A stretch of 58,000 nt of DNA, taken from contig NC_081412.1 in assembly GCF_030272615.1 (NCBI RefSeq), forward strand, positions 684,954,583 through 685,012,582. The letters are read 5' to 3'. The position numbers and the translations under genes are program-made. The notes below the pieces were generated by a model. It worked only from the letters and a program-made list of their open reading frames with translations, was not told where the DNA came from and did no database searches. Of the stretch, positions 33,331 through 45,658 are shown in pieces (the first letter of the stretch is position 1; each line of letters starts with the position of its first letter). The DNA is from Cryptomeria japonica (lineage: Eukaryota; Streptophyta; Pinopsida; Cupressales; Cupressaceae).

Positions 33331-34819
33331 TGTCCAGATTTGGCTTTATCCTTGTTACAAAAATTCAATTCCTATGTCATGGAGGTTGTCCCTCGAAAGG
33401 ATAATCGACATGCTGATGCAATGGCATGTTTTGCTTCCCTTATATCCTTAGAGGATCCAACGATAGGTCTTAAAAAATTTATTCATAACCTTTGTTCTCC
33501 CACTATTGCTGACAATCCTAGTGATGTGGCTTATTGCTATAATATAGATTTTGACGAATGGTACTTGCATATCCTAAGACATTTTACCAACGATACATTT
33601 CCATATTCTACAAGTAAAAATGCTAGAGCTAGGATTCATAATTTAGCCACAAGATACATTATCCTTTCTAATATCCTTTATAGAAGGGGTTATAATGGTT
33701 TTCTTCTGCGCTATCTCATAAAAATAGAAATCCTAATTGCTCTTGAGGAAGCATAATCAGGTGCTTGCAAGGGCATTTTGGAGGTAAAAATTTAGTTCAA
33801 TGGTTGCTTCAATGGGGATATTAATAGTAGACCATGGAGAAAGATTCCTTTGCGTTTATTAAGAAGTGTCATTAGTGTCAGCAACACAACAATTTGATTC
33901 ATGCTCCTGCACAAGAACTGAAGTCGCAAGTAGCTTATTGGCCATTTTCAATGTGGGGCTTGGATCTTGTTGGAAAAATTTCTTCCCCCTCATCTCAAGG
34001 ACATACTTTCATTATAATCGCTACAGATTATTTTACAAAGTGGGTAGAAGTGGTTCCCCTTCGATCCACTACTGCTGAAGTAATTTGTCAATTTATCCTG
34101 GATAATATTATTGCTCAATTTGGAATTCATTTCACTTTGATTTCTGACAATGGTACTTCATTTAAGAATAAAGATGTGAAGAAATTTCTTGAAAAATACC
34201 ATATTCAACATCACTTTTCTATAGGTCTTATTACCCTCAATCTAATGGCCAGGTTGAGTCCTCTAATAAAATTCTTGAACAAATTCTTCATAAGACTGTA
34301 AACAAACATGGGAAGGACTGGCACACCCAGTTGACTTACGCCCTTTGGGCTTATCAAACAAGTGTGCACATAGCTATAGATACTACCCCCTACAATCTTG
34401 CTTATGGTGATGATGCTATTATGCCTTTAGAGTTAGAGATTCCCTCGCTAAGGATTTCCCTTAAGGGTATAGTCGACGATGATTTTTATCAAGAGCAACG
34501 ACTTCAACAAGTTGAAATTCTTGATGAATGCTGTATAAATGCTCTTGAGCATATTCAAGCATATCATAAATCCCTGCAATGAATCTATAATGATAAGGTC
34601 ATTCAATGTTCCTTCTCAGTGGGTGACCTTGTACTCTATGAGAACCAGCATAATGTGAATGCTTTACCTGAAGAAAGAGGAAATTTTAGCCTGAATTGGC
34701 TTGGACCATATATCATTACTGAGGTCTATGGATTAGGTTCCTACAAAATAGCAGATGTGGAAGGTACACCTCTCAAAGAGCCCATAAACGCTACGCATCT
34801 TCATAGATACTATGCCTAA
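33331..34819 (+). pseudogene. Gypsy-A end of second RNase H and integrase
   Basis: Starts with the last RNase H motif NRHADAMACFASLI (Asp). The integrase follows: zinc part with HFGGKN and KKCHQCQQ near 33770-33890 in broken frames, core WPFSMWGLDLVGKIS (Asp), FTLISDNGTSFKNKDVKKF (Asp) and, after a frameshift near 34225, YPQSNGQVESSNKILEQ (Glu). Then WAYQTSVHIAIDTTPYNLAYGD and the C-terminal GPYIITEVYGLGSYKIAD. The final stop at 34817 (ATHLHRYYA) looks natural. All three catalytic acids can be read, so loss of function is through frameshifts. Confidence 0.88.
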
Positions 34820-35440
34820 TCTTCTCCTTTCTCTTCTTTTCCTTTCTTTTCTTCTTCAAAAATTGTGTGGTATGGTAGCATATCTTCTTTAAAGCATGTA
34901 TTATTAAATTATTAACATTTGATCTATATTGCTTCATTCTTGACAAACATGTTCTAAATATTTGATTGTCTTGAATTCATTATGTAAATTTTTAGGAATT
35001 TACATTTTCTATGTGCTAATATATATCATGCAATTTTCTTTATGTGTTTTGGAGTTAGGATGCAACATGTTGTGTTTGATTAAACCTCTAATTAGATCAC
35101 ATTAGTTATGTTGTTCTTAACTCAAAACACATTTCTCTACATCATCAGCATCATATTTAATTAAATACTTAGTTACTTATTTAGATCACACATGTATCAA
35201 TTTAACCATGAGGTATTGAGAAATCAATCATGTGAGAGTTAGATTAGACATACATGTACATTTCCAAATTTGTTACTTTTAATCAAAGCAATAGATACAT
35301 TGTTTTGAAAATTAAAAGAACATATTTGAGGCTATATATATATATATATATATATATATTTCATCAAAAGTTTTAAATGCATCATCATATACAAAATTGA
35401 CAACTAAATGCAAAATGTGGTCTCTACTATATCAACACTA
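34820..35440. other. Gypsy-A 3' flank, AT-rich, with a TA microsatellite
   Basis: No gene. A pyrimidine-rich start (34821-34857) then AT-rich sequence. A (TA)n run of about 26 bases lies near 35333-35360. The expected 3' LTR start (TGTAGCATC) was not seen. Confidence 0.6.
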
Positions 35441-37514
35441 TGTTGGACATTATTGCTGCTAGGATATGTTGTTGTCATTGATGTCAACATATTCCTATGA
35501 TTTATTGCTTTGGTGATTACAGATTGGTTTATTGGGATCATGTTTTGGTGTATGGAGTATTTATAGTATCATTATATCCTTCTGTATTGGTTTAAGTTAT
35601 CTGGGAAGCTTAATTGATCATATCATATGATTCGGTTTGCAATTTTGTTTTTCTGATCAGTGCTTTGCAGAGTTCAGTATTTCCTTTGGTATATTCCATT
35701 GTGATCAGATCTTGATCTAAGATTCTGGGAGATTGTTTGGGATGTTCATGTGTATCTTCATTGTAGATGGTTCGTGATGTGGTTCTCTGATGGTTATCTT
35801 TCTTCATGACAATTGTTGTTGTTTGATTTCTTGAAATTCAAATGTTGATCGATGAAGATTTGATAAGTGGTGTTGGTGCAGCTATTGCTGTTGATTCTAA
35901 CGTGCCTGCTAGTGTTTCCTAATTGTGTCCTATTTTTTTATGATTTACATTGATCATTGTGTGAGTTGTTGGTGATTTTCATGATCCGGTGATGTTCTTT
36001 GTGTTATTGGGCATTTCTAGTGGTGTAGAGTGTTGCAGTGGATCTTAGCGTGATTTTATGTGGTGTTGCACCTTTGGAAAATTGAATTAGGTCCATGTTA
36101 TGTCATGTATATCATTATATTGGTCTGGTGGTTGATCTTTGCATCATGTAATGTAATTTTGTAATTGTGAGTTGAGAGTTTAGCTGACCTTGTTGTCAAG
36201 GTTGATGAATTATATAAATAGGTGGTATAGTCATGTAATTTGGGTATCGAGGTTGTGTCTACATTATCAGAGAGTGGTGTATGTGTGAACAATAATTTAT
36301 CTTTCGGTGTGGTGTATTGAGTAGAGATTGGTGTTGCAGAGCAGACAAATGTGCTTAACCAGAACTATCATCAGGCATTAGGAGATGCTATTATTGCAAT
36401 TCATTCCTTCTTGATTGTATTCTGAATCTTGTTGTAAGTCAGTGAGACTTCCATGAGGGTTGTAGCCTTTTGGGTTATTGTATTTTGAGGAAGTGAGCTC
36501 TAGGCAATGTGCCTAAATGTTGGTGCATTCCCCATTTTATTATTTTCACATAGTACCACAAAGTATCATCTTATTGTGGGTAGCTCCCCACCATGGTTTT
36601 TCCCTTAACTAGGTTTTCCACATCAAAATATTGGTTTTATGTGTTGTGTTATCAATTTTCTTATCTTTGTTGTTGCTGCATTTTCAACACTGACATCGGC
36701 AGGACAAAAATATTTCTTTGGTTACCGGCAATGCAGGCCGACATAGTTTAGTAAAGGTTATCGGTATTGGAGGCCGACATATCTTGGATCCGGCATCGGC
36801 AATTTATTTTAATTTTTATGCATTTATGTTATATGGTCGACATGTAATTTGATAATGTATATATCATTGTAAGCCGACATAAGGCATGTAAATTTATATA
36901 GGGTATATAAGTTAGTTTGGTAGATCATTTTGATATAGAGACATGAGATAGGAGATTATGGATATGCGAATGTAATATGGTGTGAAATAGTTCAAAGAGA
37001 TTATGTATGTGAGGAAATTATTGTAAGGGTTATTCCGGTAAAGGGTTTAGGGATTCAGACTGGAATAGGCAGAGCTTAAACCGGAACTGTATTCTGGCAT
37101 AAAAGATGCTATCTTAGCAGTTCACACTTCTCCAGATTGAAGTCTAGAATTTTATGTAGTCAGTGAGGCTCCTTTTGTGACTAAGCAATGTGCTTTAGGT
37201 TGTAAGCCTTCCTACAAGTGCAGGCCCCTCATATTTTCTAATATCTCTTCATATGGCCAATGGATTGATATTGTGGGTCACAAATCCCATCGTGATTTTT
37301 CCTCTTTGAGGTTTTCCACATATAAATCTTTGTGTTATGATTCTCATTTATGTGATTGGCTTATTGGTTTCTTTACTTCTTTCAATTATGTATGTACCGA
37401 TATACCGATTGATGTATGCATGTTTTAATAAGGCTAAAACTTATCATTCCCGTATAACATTGATTCACCCCACACCCCCCCCCCCTCCTCTCTCGGTGTT
37501 ATTGGTTTCCAACA
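35441..37514 (+). repeat. Chimeric copia LTR (two LTR bodies fused), solo
   Basis: Starts TGTTGG and ends CCAACA, with the 7-mer AACACTA at both edges (35434-35440 and 37511-37517). Inside are two sets of LTR landmarks: TATA boxes at 36213-36220 and 36904-36910, two 'cttaaacc' R-like blocks (36354 and 37076), and two copies of the conserved GGTTTTTCCC...GGTTTTCCAC block (36592-36622 and about 37290-37322). So it is the 5' part of one LTR joined to the 3' part of another near 36680. Ends with a C-run (37468-37486) like the other LTRs. No internal region or ORF. Confidence 0.75.
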
Positions 37515-38220
37515 CTATCCTCTAGCAATTATACAAAATTTGGTTTTTGTTTGCTAGACTATCTCTCTAAAATACCAAATGCTTCCTTTTGTTTATGCTC
37601 TGTACATGTTTCCAAATTTTTGGGATTTAATACTATTGAACCATTCTCTTCCTATGTTGAATCATCTAGACTTAATATTTTCTTTATTAATTCTTATTTT
37701 TATGTCCAAGAATCCTTTATTTCCCCATTTTGAGGCTTTGAAATACTTAGGAATTCACAAACTACTACCAATTCTCCAGTTAGGGTAGAAGGAGAAACTA
37801 AGTCCTCACACTCAATATTTAGGATTGTAGGGAAGCTCTGCAAGGGGGAGTGATTTACTTGGTTTTTTTAGAGATCTAAAAATGATAGAGGCAAACCTTC
37901 AATATCCTTGAAAGGAATTGGAGGCATTGTTGATTATTTCTTTGTTGGAATAGATTGGGAGCCTTTCAAGTTTCATTTTGCCATAAGTCTCATAGATCTT
38001 CTTTTTTCTATTTGTAAACTTTAAATCTTTCAATTTAATATGTTATGATCCCCTTTAGTCTTTTCTCTTGAATACTTGGATTTGCCCAAGGGTCTACCTC
38101 TTTTCGGTTTGATAGGAGTGGTAAACTATGTGTCCCCTGATTGAAACATTATCTTTGATTCTTGAGAGACAATAGGAGAGAACTATATGAATCCTTAGGA
38201 TTGACTTTAATCATTCCAAT
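37515..38220 (-). other. Possible distal part of the minus-strand LINE
   Basis: No clear gene. On the minus strand, short runs such as NRKEVDPWANPSIQEKRLK can be read. The position between two inserted LTRs and in line with the LINE ORF1 pieces to the right suggests it is the continuation of that element, but no motif proves it. Confidence 0.25.
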
Positions 38221-41200
38221 TGTAATGCCCGGCCAGGAAACCTTGAAGGGATAAGCTAAAACACATGAATAGATTATAATAAATTTTTTTTTAAATAAGA
38301 CACAACACAATGATATATCAAAGTTTAGATTACACAGCGGAAGACATCAACTAACACCTAAAGGGTTTCCCAACATGATTACTTAATTACACATTTCACT
38401 TAACTCACACCAATAAATCCAATAAGTTGATTATCTTATAAAGATATAATTCTTAAACAAGGAAAATTTCTTTCAGAAGATGAAAATATAAATCACAAGA
38501 TAAGGTTCATCCTTTAAGATTTATTCATACCTTACATTCAAGCTTTTCATAAAAATATAATCCATGTATCTAATTTAATAACACACTTGAACTTCATCAT
38601 AGACTAATGAGATCTTTCCATGCATACTTAATTTCATTAACAATAACTGAATGCATTCTATTGTTCAAAACTACATTCTTTCATGATCCAAATTACAGCA
38701 TTTAAAAGAAGACTGCATACATGCATTTAAGAATAATTTCATCTAAACCACTTAAACATTCTAACATGATGCCATCCATACATGCTAAAACTAAAAAGGA
38801 AACATAAGAGCATAAGCATCACATAACACCAAATTGATCTCGGAGTTCACCCCTAAAGGGCTACATCTCCAAGTCTGCTCAACTGCAAGTACCCTCTGAT
38901 AATTAAATAAGTTCATAATACATAAGGTTCTCATCATTTACAATCCTACCATCAAGGCGAACATAACCAATATACAAACGACCACATCAGTCAATAAATA
39001 CATAAATGATCCCTGAAAAGGAAAGGATCCAACTGAACATAATTGAATCAAATACAAAGGTCCACTAGAGCATCCGTGAAACTAAGTCATCACAACCCAA
39101 GGTCTAGAATGAAACCAGGTACTCACAAGGGCATAAGCAATAGGATGACTCCATAACCATGCTCCTATCAAGACGACACAACAACACACTAGTGAGCATA
39201 GGGACAAGTATCATCACATGACCTAGTATGGTTACCATGGCAGGTCTTCATAGGTTCCGACCCCATCCACTGGGTTACCCTGGCAACCTAATCCGAACCT
39301 CCAGCCCATCCAAGCCTCATGTGGACCCACACATCCTTTCGTGAAGACAAGAATGATGGTTTGCCATTTCAGGCCTTCTCACAGCATGTCGAGTCTGTGT
39401 TAGCACTCATCCCATGTGTGAGGCACATTTATCTTACTTAGTGAATCATTAACCACACTCTAATATATTATTAGGTTATCACTTATTAGACTCACTTTCG
39501 ATGGGTTACCCAGCGGCCACTTTGGGTGCGACCCCCAATCGAAAGCCACTTTCCCATATGACACTAGACTATACTCAAACGAACTCAAAAACCAAGGAAT
39601 ACACATGGTCAAGAAAACAGAGTTCAAAATGGAGGGAACAACCATTTGGTCAAACACGACTTCATATGAGGTGCACTGACTGACAGTACTCTAACTAGAG
39701 GCCTGACCAACAATGGTCAACCACAAACCATCATTCGACACCCTCATAAAGGATATGACCAATTACGACACCACCACAAAACAACAGTCAAACTCAAGAT
39801 CGAGGACTGAAACAAGTACCCTAAGTCAATCCATACGACAGGGTCCTCAATAAACCAAACAAGGTCTTGCCATTACTTAAGCAAAAGCGAATACAGAAAT
39901 TAAACTTGCATAGGCAACAACCGAAAAAGACAATCTTCTTTCCTATTGATTTAATCAATAAAAGTCGATCAAGTTTTCTAAATGATCTAATTTTCCAATA
40001 TACACTAACAGGAAATCATCATTACAAGGTGAATACAATACCACAATTGCAATAGTACCATTTGTCTATTTCTCAAAACAAAGGAAAAAATATAATTAAA
40101 CCATTTATTCTAATAAATGAAAATATCATTTACTTATCAATTTTCCAAACGATACATTATTTGATTCTTCATATATCCAAATAATACCTTATTTAATTTC
40201 CAATAGTATATCCTTTAAATTTCTAAAATATCCAATGATATAACATTCCATTTTCCAATTACTCAAATAATATGTTCTTGAATAGAAAATATCATTTAAC
40301 AATTATCAATAAACAAATATGTTTTATTTCAACAATTATTCAATAAAACAATATTGCATCTACCTTCAAACGATATTTCCTCATTAAGACAGATACCAAA
40401 ATTAAATACTAATGAATATATATTTATTAATCCCTGATTAACAAAATATAAACAATTAATAATTTAGTAATTCACAATATTCAAATTAAATATTAATCTC
40501 CATTAATAAAATATATATTAATAATAATTTAATAATGCACAAATTTCTAATTAAATATTAATTAATATATATATTAATTTTCATTAATAAATATATATAT
40601 ATATATATATATTAATAATAATTAATAATTAATAAAAAACTATATTAAAAATAAAACTTTAAATTTAATATAATTTTTTTTTATTTTTTTATTTTTTAAA
40701 CCTAAAAATAAAATAAAAAAAAGGGGGCAGTGAAAAGGGCAACCGGGCCCACCTCCCTTTCACGGGGGTTGGGGCGGTCATGCCCTAGCCGCGGGGTGGC
40801 GCCACCGCTACGGACGCAGGTCCCGTGGCCACCGCAGGGGACCCTGTGGCCACCGCGGGGGTTGCAGTTCCCTACGGCCACCATGGGGGTCGCAACTAGC
40901 TACGGCCGCCGCCAGTCGCAGGCCCTCCACCGGCTGCAAGTCGAGAGGGGAGGAGGCATGGGTTGAGCCTCGGCTCCCCGCCCTCCATCCCAAATTTAAC
41001 TTTATTTTTATTTTAAAAAAAAAACCAATTTCGGTTCAAAAAATAAAACCTGATTTATATCAATTTATTTTTTTTGTTATATAATTTGTGATTCAACTCA
41101 AAAGAGGATGAATAAAAACCCCAGTTTGTCAATCCCTAGTTTCATATAAAGGCTTAAAATAATAATTTCCAGAATGCATGGTTTTCACAAAAAAACAAAT

Positions 41201-42461
41201 TTAGAATAACCATAATCAAAATAGGCAAATTTTCTCAAATAGCAAATCATATATAGCAACCTAAGATGGATTTACTCCATTTATCCAATCCATTCAACCA
41301 TTCTTGCCCAAAACAAACTAATTTCTAAAATAAAACTTAAATTTGAGAATACCCAATAGAGATTTAAACAAGAGTTCATCATGAACAACCATTCCCAAAT
41401 AATATCCAATATTTGGTTTTAGAAAAGCAAGAACAATACAACCAGAAATCAAGGAGATGCATCTGAATCCCACCTCATCTCGCATTCCTGGCAAGATTTG
41501 ATGAAGAGCCCAATTCTCCAGCTCAAGAAATTCCTTTTCCTCCCAAAATCCCCAAATTTTCCATCCAAAAATATTTTCCAACAAAAATTCAACCCCTCTA
41601 TTTTTCAAAAATCTAGGTTAAATGGGAAAGGTTTGACAATTAAAATATTTTATTTAAAATAAATCTCAAAAATCATTCTTTTAAACTATATCAATAAATT
41701 AAACTTGCTTTTCAATTTAAAATTGATTTTCTCAATCAACCGAAATTAACCTTTCTATTTCATAAATGCCAAAAATATTAAATTAATTCTATTTCAATTA
41801 AATTTAAATCTTTCTTTTCCAATAGCATAAACATATTAAATTTAACATTAAAATTAACTATTTAATTAAACTTGCCCCCAATTTAAATCAAGCAATTGAA
41901 ATTAATGATAATCACATAAAGAAACCCTGTTTAATCTAGTCCCTTAATCTTTAATGCACAAACACATATTTAATCAAATTAAAGATTAAGGATTAATTAC
42001 TCAATTTAACCATACACATAAAACACGCAACCCAAGAAGCCCAACAGACAAACGACCCGCATACCCAACCAAAGAGAATACCGACGATGACTGACGATGC
42101 TCACTTGAGCACGACTATGGTCAAACGAGGGTCTCACAACCTCCTAATCCAACTCTAGAATTAAAGAGGTACACTCAAACCTGCAAATTTAGGCGGAGAC
42201 GAACCTCGCACCCATGCAGCACTGTACCTGAAATCTCTTGCATCCAAGAGTCATACATGCATACATATATAAATTTAATGAAAGCGTTAGCCCAAGATAA
42301 TAACACGAAATTGGAGAATTAATAACTTGCATACGAATTGGTGTGAAAACCACATTAACAAATATGCATTAAATCAAAACATCTGACTATAATCATTATA
42401 TTATGATAAACTAACCAAGGTCAAACCGAGATTAGAAATTGATTAGGGCAGGGGTACTACA
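38221..42461 (+). repeat. 4.24-kb solo LTR of a large gypsy-like element
   Basis: Starts TGTAATGCCC and ends GGGTACTACA (inverted: TGTAGTACCC), so the termini are inverted repeats of the TG...CA type. Flanks are CCAAT (38216-38220) and CCTAT (42462-42466), a TSD with one mismatch. No gag-pol and no internal direct repeat that would mark two LTRs, so it is best read as a solo LTR. Strand assignment is nominal. TGTAATxCCC starts are usual for chromovirus LTRs of the Tekay/Del type, which are long. That assignment is inference. Contents apart from the CpG-rich island: no genes, very AT-rich at 40080-40720. Confidence 0.65.
40728..40990. promoter_or_regulatory. CpG-rich island inside the 4.24-kb LTR
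   Basis: About 260 bp of roughly 70% GC with about 23 CG dinucleotides, in surroundings that are almost pure A and T. It contains an imperfect 27-29 bp repeat (CCCTGTGGCCACCGCGGGGG and CCCTACGGCCACCATGGGGG, 40846 onwards). Open frames here on both strands are composition effects. A promoter or R-region role in the LTR is possible but not shown. Confidence 0.5.
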
Positions 42462-43441
42462 CCTATTCTTAACATAGGGGCATTCTCTTTCAGTTTAAAG
42501 AAGTACCAAAAATAGTAGAATATTAACCTTTTGGTCTCTTTCTTGCTTAGCTTATATGAGGACTCCCTTCCTCTCTCAAACAAATTCAATCCTGTATTTT
42601 GAGGAATCTCTTACAAAACTGGGGCATAACTATCCTCAATCTTATTAGCAAATTGAGTATCTGATATGTCCAACAATCTAGGCCTATAATGAAAATATTT
42701 AAGAATGGTATCCATATTTTAATTTAGTATTGACTCCTTATAAAGAACTACCAGCATCTTCACCACTTTACCCCACCAATCCTCTAAAGCTGATAATGAG
42801 AAGGGGATTAAAGGTTGAAACTGACTAAGCTAATAGTTATTAATGAAAAGTCAAATTTCCTGATCCTCCTCTACTTTTGAAACATTAACCCATGGGAACT
42901 CAATCAAAAATCAGTGAACTCAAGCTGAGAAAGCATCCTCTAACCCTCCCCTCTATTATCCTTTCTAAGCTCCTAGTCTTCACTTAAAACTTGATTTTCT
43001 ATCTCCTCTATAATCATGTCTTGAAGATCCTCAATCCAATCCTAAAGAAAACCTTCTATCTCCTGCAGAGAACCCTTACACCCAGATGAAATTAGTCTTC
43101 CCTCATTTGGAATTTTAATCAATTGTTGAAGTCTAGAATAGAGGATCTATGGAAAAAGGTCTAAGAACAAAGGCCTATCTTTTGAACATGAATTCTAAGT
43201 TAACTAAAATCCCGGAGTATGGACAAGAGGAAGAAAAGTGGTCTGATAGATGACAATTCTCACAAACCAATGCAAGTTCTTCGTAAAACACCTTTTGGGT
43301 CCAACTACTACATTTTGCGGTGATGTTTTAAGAGGAAGGGAAATTCTTCGTTGTATCCATGAGTAGACACATCCTAACTTGGACATTAGGATTTTCAAAA
43401 AAGTTTGAATCTACCTCAACAAAGATTCCCATAGTGTTACA
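42462..43441 (-). pseudogene. LINE (L1-type) ORF1, DUF4283 end and zinc knuckle
   Basis: On the minus strand, next to the gypsy insertion, the frame reads VEVDSNFFENPNVQVRMCLL, then SSWTQKVFYEELALVCENC followed by HLSDHFSSSC. This is a CCHC knuckle (C-x2-C-x4-H-x4-C, 43222-43263) preceded by the KV-YE-L-VC context of plant L1 ORF1 proteins after the DUF4283 domain. ORF1 binds element RNA. Stops occur after the knuckle and the remaining 700 bp to 42462 are poorly readable. Confidence 0.65.
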
Positions 43442-45141
43442 TGTCGACACCTAAAAAAGTCTCATTAATCGCATACTAATTATTCCTCTAATTGATTAAA
43501 TAATTCTATATTTATTTGATTAGTTTAATTAATTGTATTCCTCTAAATTCATATTTCTTGTCCAAGGGGTTGAGCTTAGTTGGTTAAAGCATTGAGTTCT
43601 CAATGTGGAGACCCAAGTTCAACTCCCATGAGGGACACCTTTGTGTAGAATTCTAAGTTGTGACTCTTGGTCTTCCATTGGTTGTATTTGTCACATTGTT
43701 TAAAGTGGATTTCTAATTTGTGACCCTTGGTCTTCCAATTGTTGTTTCTGGTTTGGTACTTGAAAGGAGCTAGTATTTGTAATAAGTTTGCTCGAAAGGA
43801 GATGGTATTTGTAATAAGTTTGTAATGTGGATGCTCGAATGAGCAAAAAATGAGCTTTGTGATTCTATGATACTTAATACAAAAAGAATTATATTTCTTC
43901 ATCATATTACTAATTATCCTATTTCAATTTCTATATTCCTAATCAATTAATCATTTAACCCTTTTCTTAATATTAATTAAATACTTATTATTTAATTAAT
44001 TGTGATTTAATTCCTTTAATTGAATAATCTTTATTATTTAATTAAAATTCAATTTCTAAATAATTAAATAACTTCTTTAAATTATTTAATTAGCTAATTC
44101 TTCTTATTCAAATTCAAAATTCCAAATCCCCAAATTCTAATTTCATTTAATTTCATTAATTCTTCTAATTCAAATTCAAATTCATATTCTTCTAATTTGA
44201 TTTAATTATGTTACATGTGCATTTGAATTTCATAATTTCAAAAAGCAAATTGAATTCTTAAATCAGGTTTGCATGAATTCAAAGATCAAGTTGAATTTAA
44301 ATAAAATATTATTTCAATTAACATTCAAAAATCAAATTGAAAATCTAAGTCAAGTTCTAAATATATTCAAATATTAAATTGAATTATGAAAATTCATTAT
44401 CATGCAAAGATTAAATTCAAAATCTAAATGAAGTTCAAAAGCATGCAAAATGGAATTGAATTTCAATAAAATATCCTACATCACATGTTTAATTAATCAA
44501 TTAATTGATTAATTAAATCATTCCTTCAAATTCTCTCCAATCATTTATTTATATCTTCTAAGTTGCTTTTTTCCAAAAAAGCTTTCAATTAGTCATCTCT
44601 AGTTAACAATTCAATCTATTTAATTGATCATTTCAATTAATTGACTAATTAAATCATTTTCTCAATTATCCTCCTATCATTCTTTTTCATCTTTCAATCA
44701 TTTTTTTCTCAATCAGTTAACTCATTTATCTATTCAATTTATTTGTCATAGTTCCACCGCTCAATCATTATGCTCCACCTCCAAATCAACAGTTCAACTA
44801 TTAATCAACTTTTTAGCTCACTTCAATTGCACCTCTCATTCAATCCTCTCCAAAAATCTATAAAATCAGCATCAATTCTCTATTTTCAACAATCAAGAAC
44901 TTTCAAATCTTGTGTCACTTGCAAGTTAGTAGCGCAATCTAAGAGCCATCATACCACAAGAAGCAGAAGAACAATGGAAGCTAAATGCAATCATGGAATA
45001 GGGAGTTTTTGATTGAATATTATAAACCCTATTGCTTTCTTTGCATTATTTCATTGGTTTGTTTAGAATTCTTTAATTAGATAGGGATTTGTGATTTCCC
45101 TTTAATTCTAATTAAGCAATGATGAATTTTATTGATAAATA
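43442..45141 (+). repeat. Gypsy-C 5' LTR, interrupted by a SINE
   Basis: From TGTCGACACC to just before the PBS, about 1.37 kb without the SINE. Very rich in AATTAATT, ATTCAAATT and similar words between 43900 and 44720. The end before the PBS (AAATATT) has lost the usual CA. Confidence 0.65.
43560..43890 (+). mobile_element. tRNA-derived SINE, 331 bp
   Basis: The head looks like a tRNA: A box TGAGCTTAGTTGG (43571-43583) and B box AGTTCAACTCC (43616-43626), 45 bases apart, with an anticodon-arm-like CATTGAG...CTCAATG between. The body is unrelated and holds two internal duplications (TTGTGACYCTTGGTCTTCCA at about 43656 and 43714; TATTTGTAATAAGTTTG at 43773 and 43808). Ends in ATACAAAAAGAATT. 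The 9-mer ATATTTCTT flanks it on both sides (43551-43559 and 43891-43899). RNA polymerase III would transcribe it; LINE proteins move it. Confidence 0.82.
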
Positions 45142-45197
45142 TTTGGTGAACCTGACATGAATAAACAACACTCTGATTTGAAATTGTGTATGCCTAC

Positions 45198-45505
45198 AAG
45201 TTTCCGTTTTTTATAGGTTTCTATTTTTGGCAAGTTTTCAGTTTTGGTGGGTTTCTATTTTTGGTAGGTTTCTATTTTCAGCGAGTTTCTATTTTTAGCA
45301 AGTTTTTTTTTTCTTAGAAAAAAATAAAAAAGAAGGTTTCCTTTTTTTAGCAAGTTTTTTCTTTAAAAAAAAGTTAAAAAAAGGTTTCTTTTTTTAGCAA
45401 ATTTTTTCTTTAAGAAAAAGAAAACATTAAAAAAAGGTTTCTTCTTTTAGCAAATTTCTATTTTTAGCAAATTTTTTCTTAACAAAAATAAAAAATAAAA
45501 TAAAA
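45198..45505. repeat. Minisatellite of about 20-bp units next to the Gypsy-C PBS
   Basis: Repeats of GGTTTCTATTTTTGGCAAGT-type words, about ten copies, drifting into poly-T and poly-A rich variants (TTTTTTCTTTAAAAAAAA) toward the 3' side. Confidence 0.85.
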
Positions 45506-45658
45506 CTATGTTGTCATTTTGATTTCTTCTACTAAGGGTCTGTTTGTAGCGTATGGCAAAATTACAGAGAAGGTTTGATCATTCCTAGTTATTTTGAGAC
45601 TACTGATACTTTGATTGTAGGATCCTTTAGGGTTAATTCACTTTTGGATTTTGGGATT

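Larger units (their letters stand above)
27371..34819 (+). mobile_element. Gypsy-A: Tat-type Ty3/gypsy retrotransposon, 3' LTR not found
   Basis: Order is 5' LTR (27371-29042), PBS, gag from 29225, protease (VDNGS), G-patch-like linker, RT (YIDD), RNase H, a second archaeal-type RNase H, integrase, ending at 34819. RT before integrase makes it gypsy. A second RNase H after the first is the mark of the Tat lineage (Ogre, Retand). Many stops and frameshifts make it inactive. No copy of the 5' LTR is evident between 34820 and 35440, where another LTR begins. Confidence 0.88.

Noticed and set aside
37468-37486. C-runs at LTR ends (also about 6921, 12563 and, on the minus strand, 4673 and 56974) as sequencing errors or quadruplex signals
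   Set aside because: They recur at the same place in each copia LTR, so they are a normal part of the LTR end. Exact run length may still be unreliable.
40702-40993. Open frames on both strands in the GC-rich patch
   Set aside because: High GC lowers stop frequency. The peptides are Pro/Arg/Gly-rich with no domain and lie inside a solo LTR.
43571-43640. Functional tRNA gene
   Set aside because: A and B boxes are present but no acceptor stem closes, and the sequence continues into a SINE body with flanking TSDs.
43600-43905. 101-codon minus-strand frame
   Set aside because: It lies entirely on the antisense of the SINE and gives no known motif.
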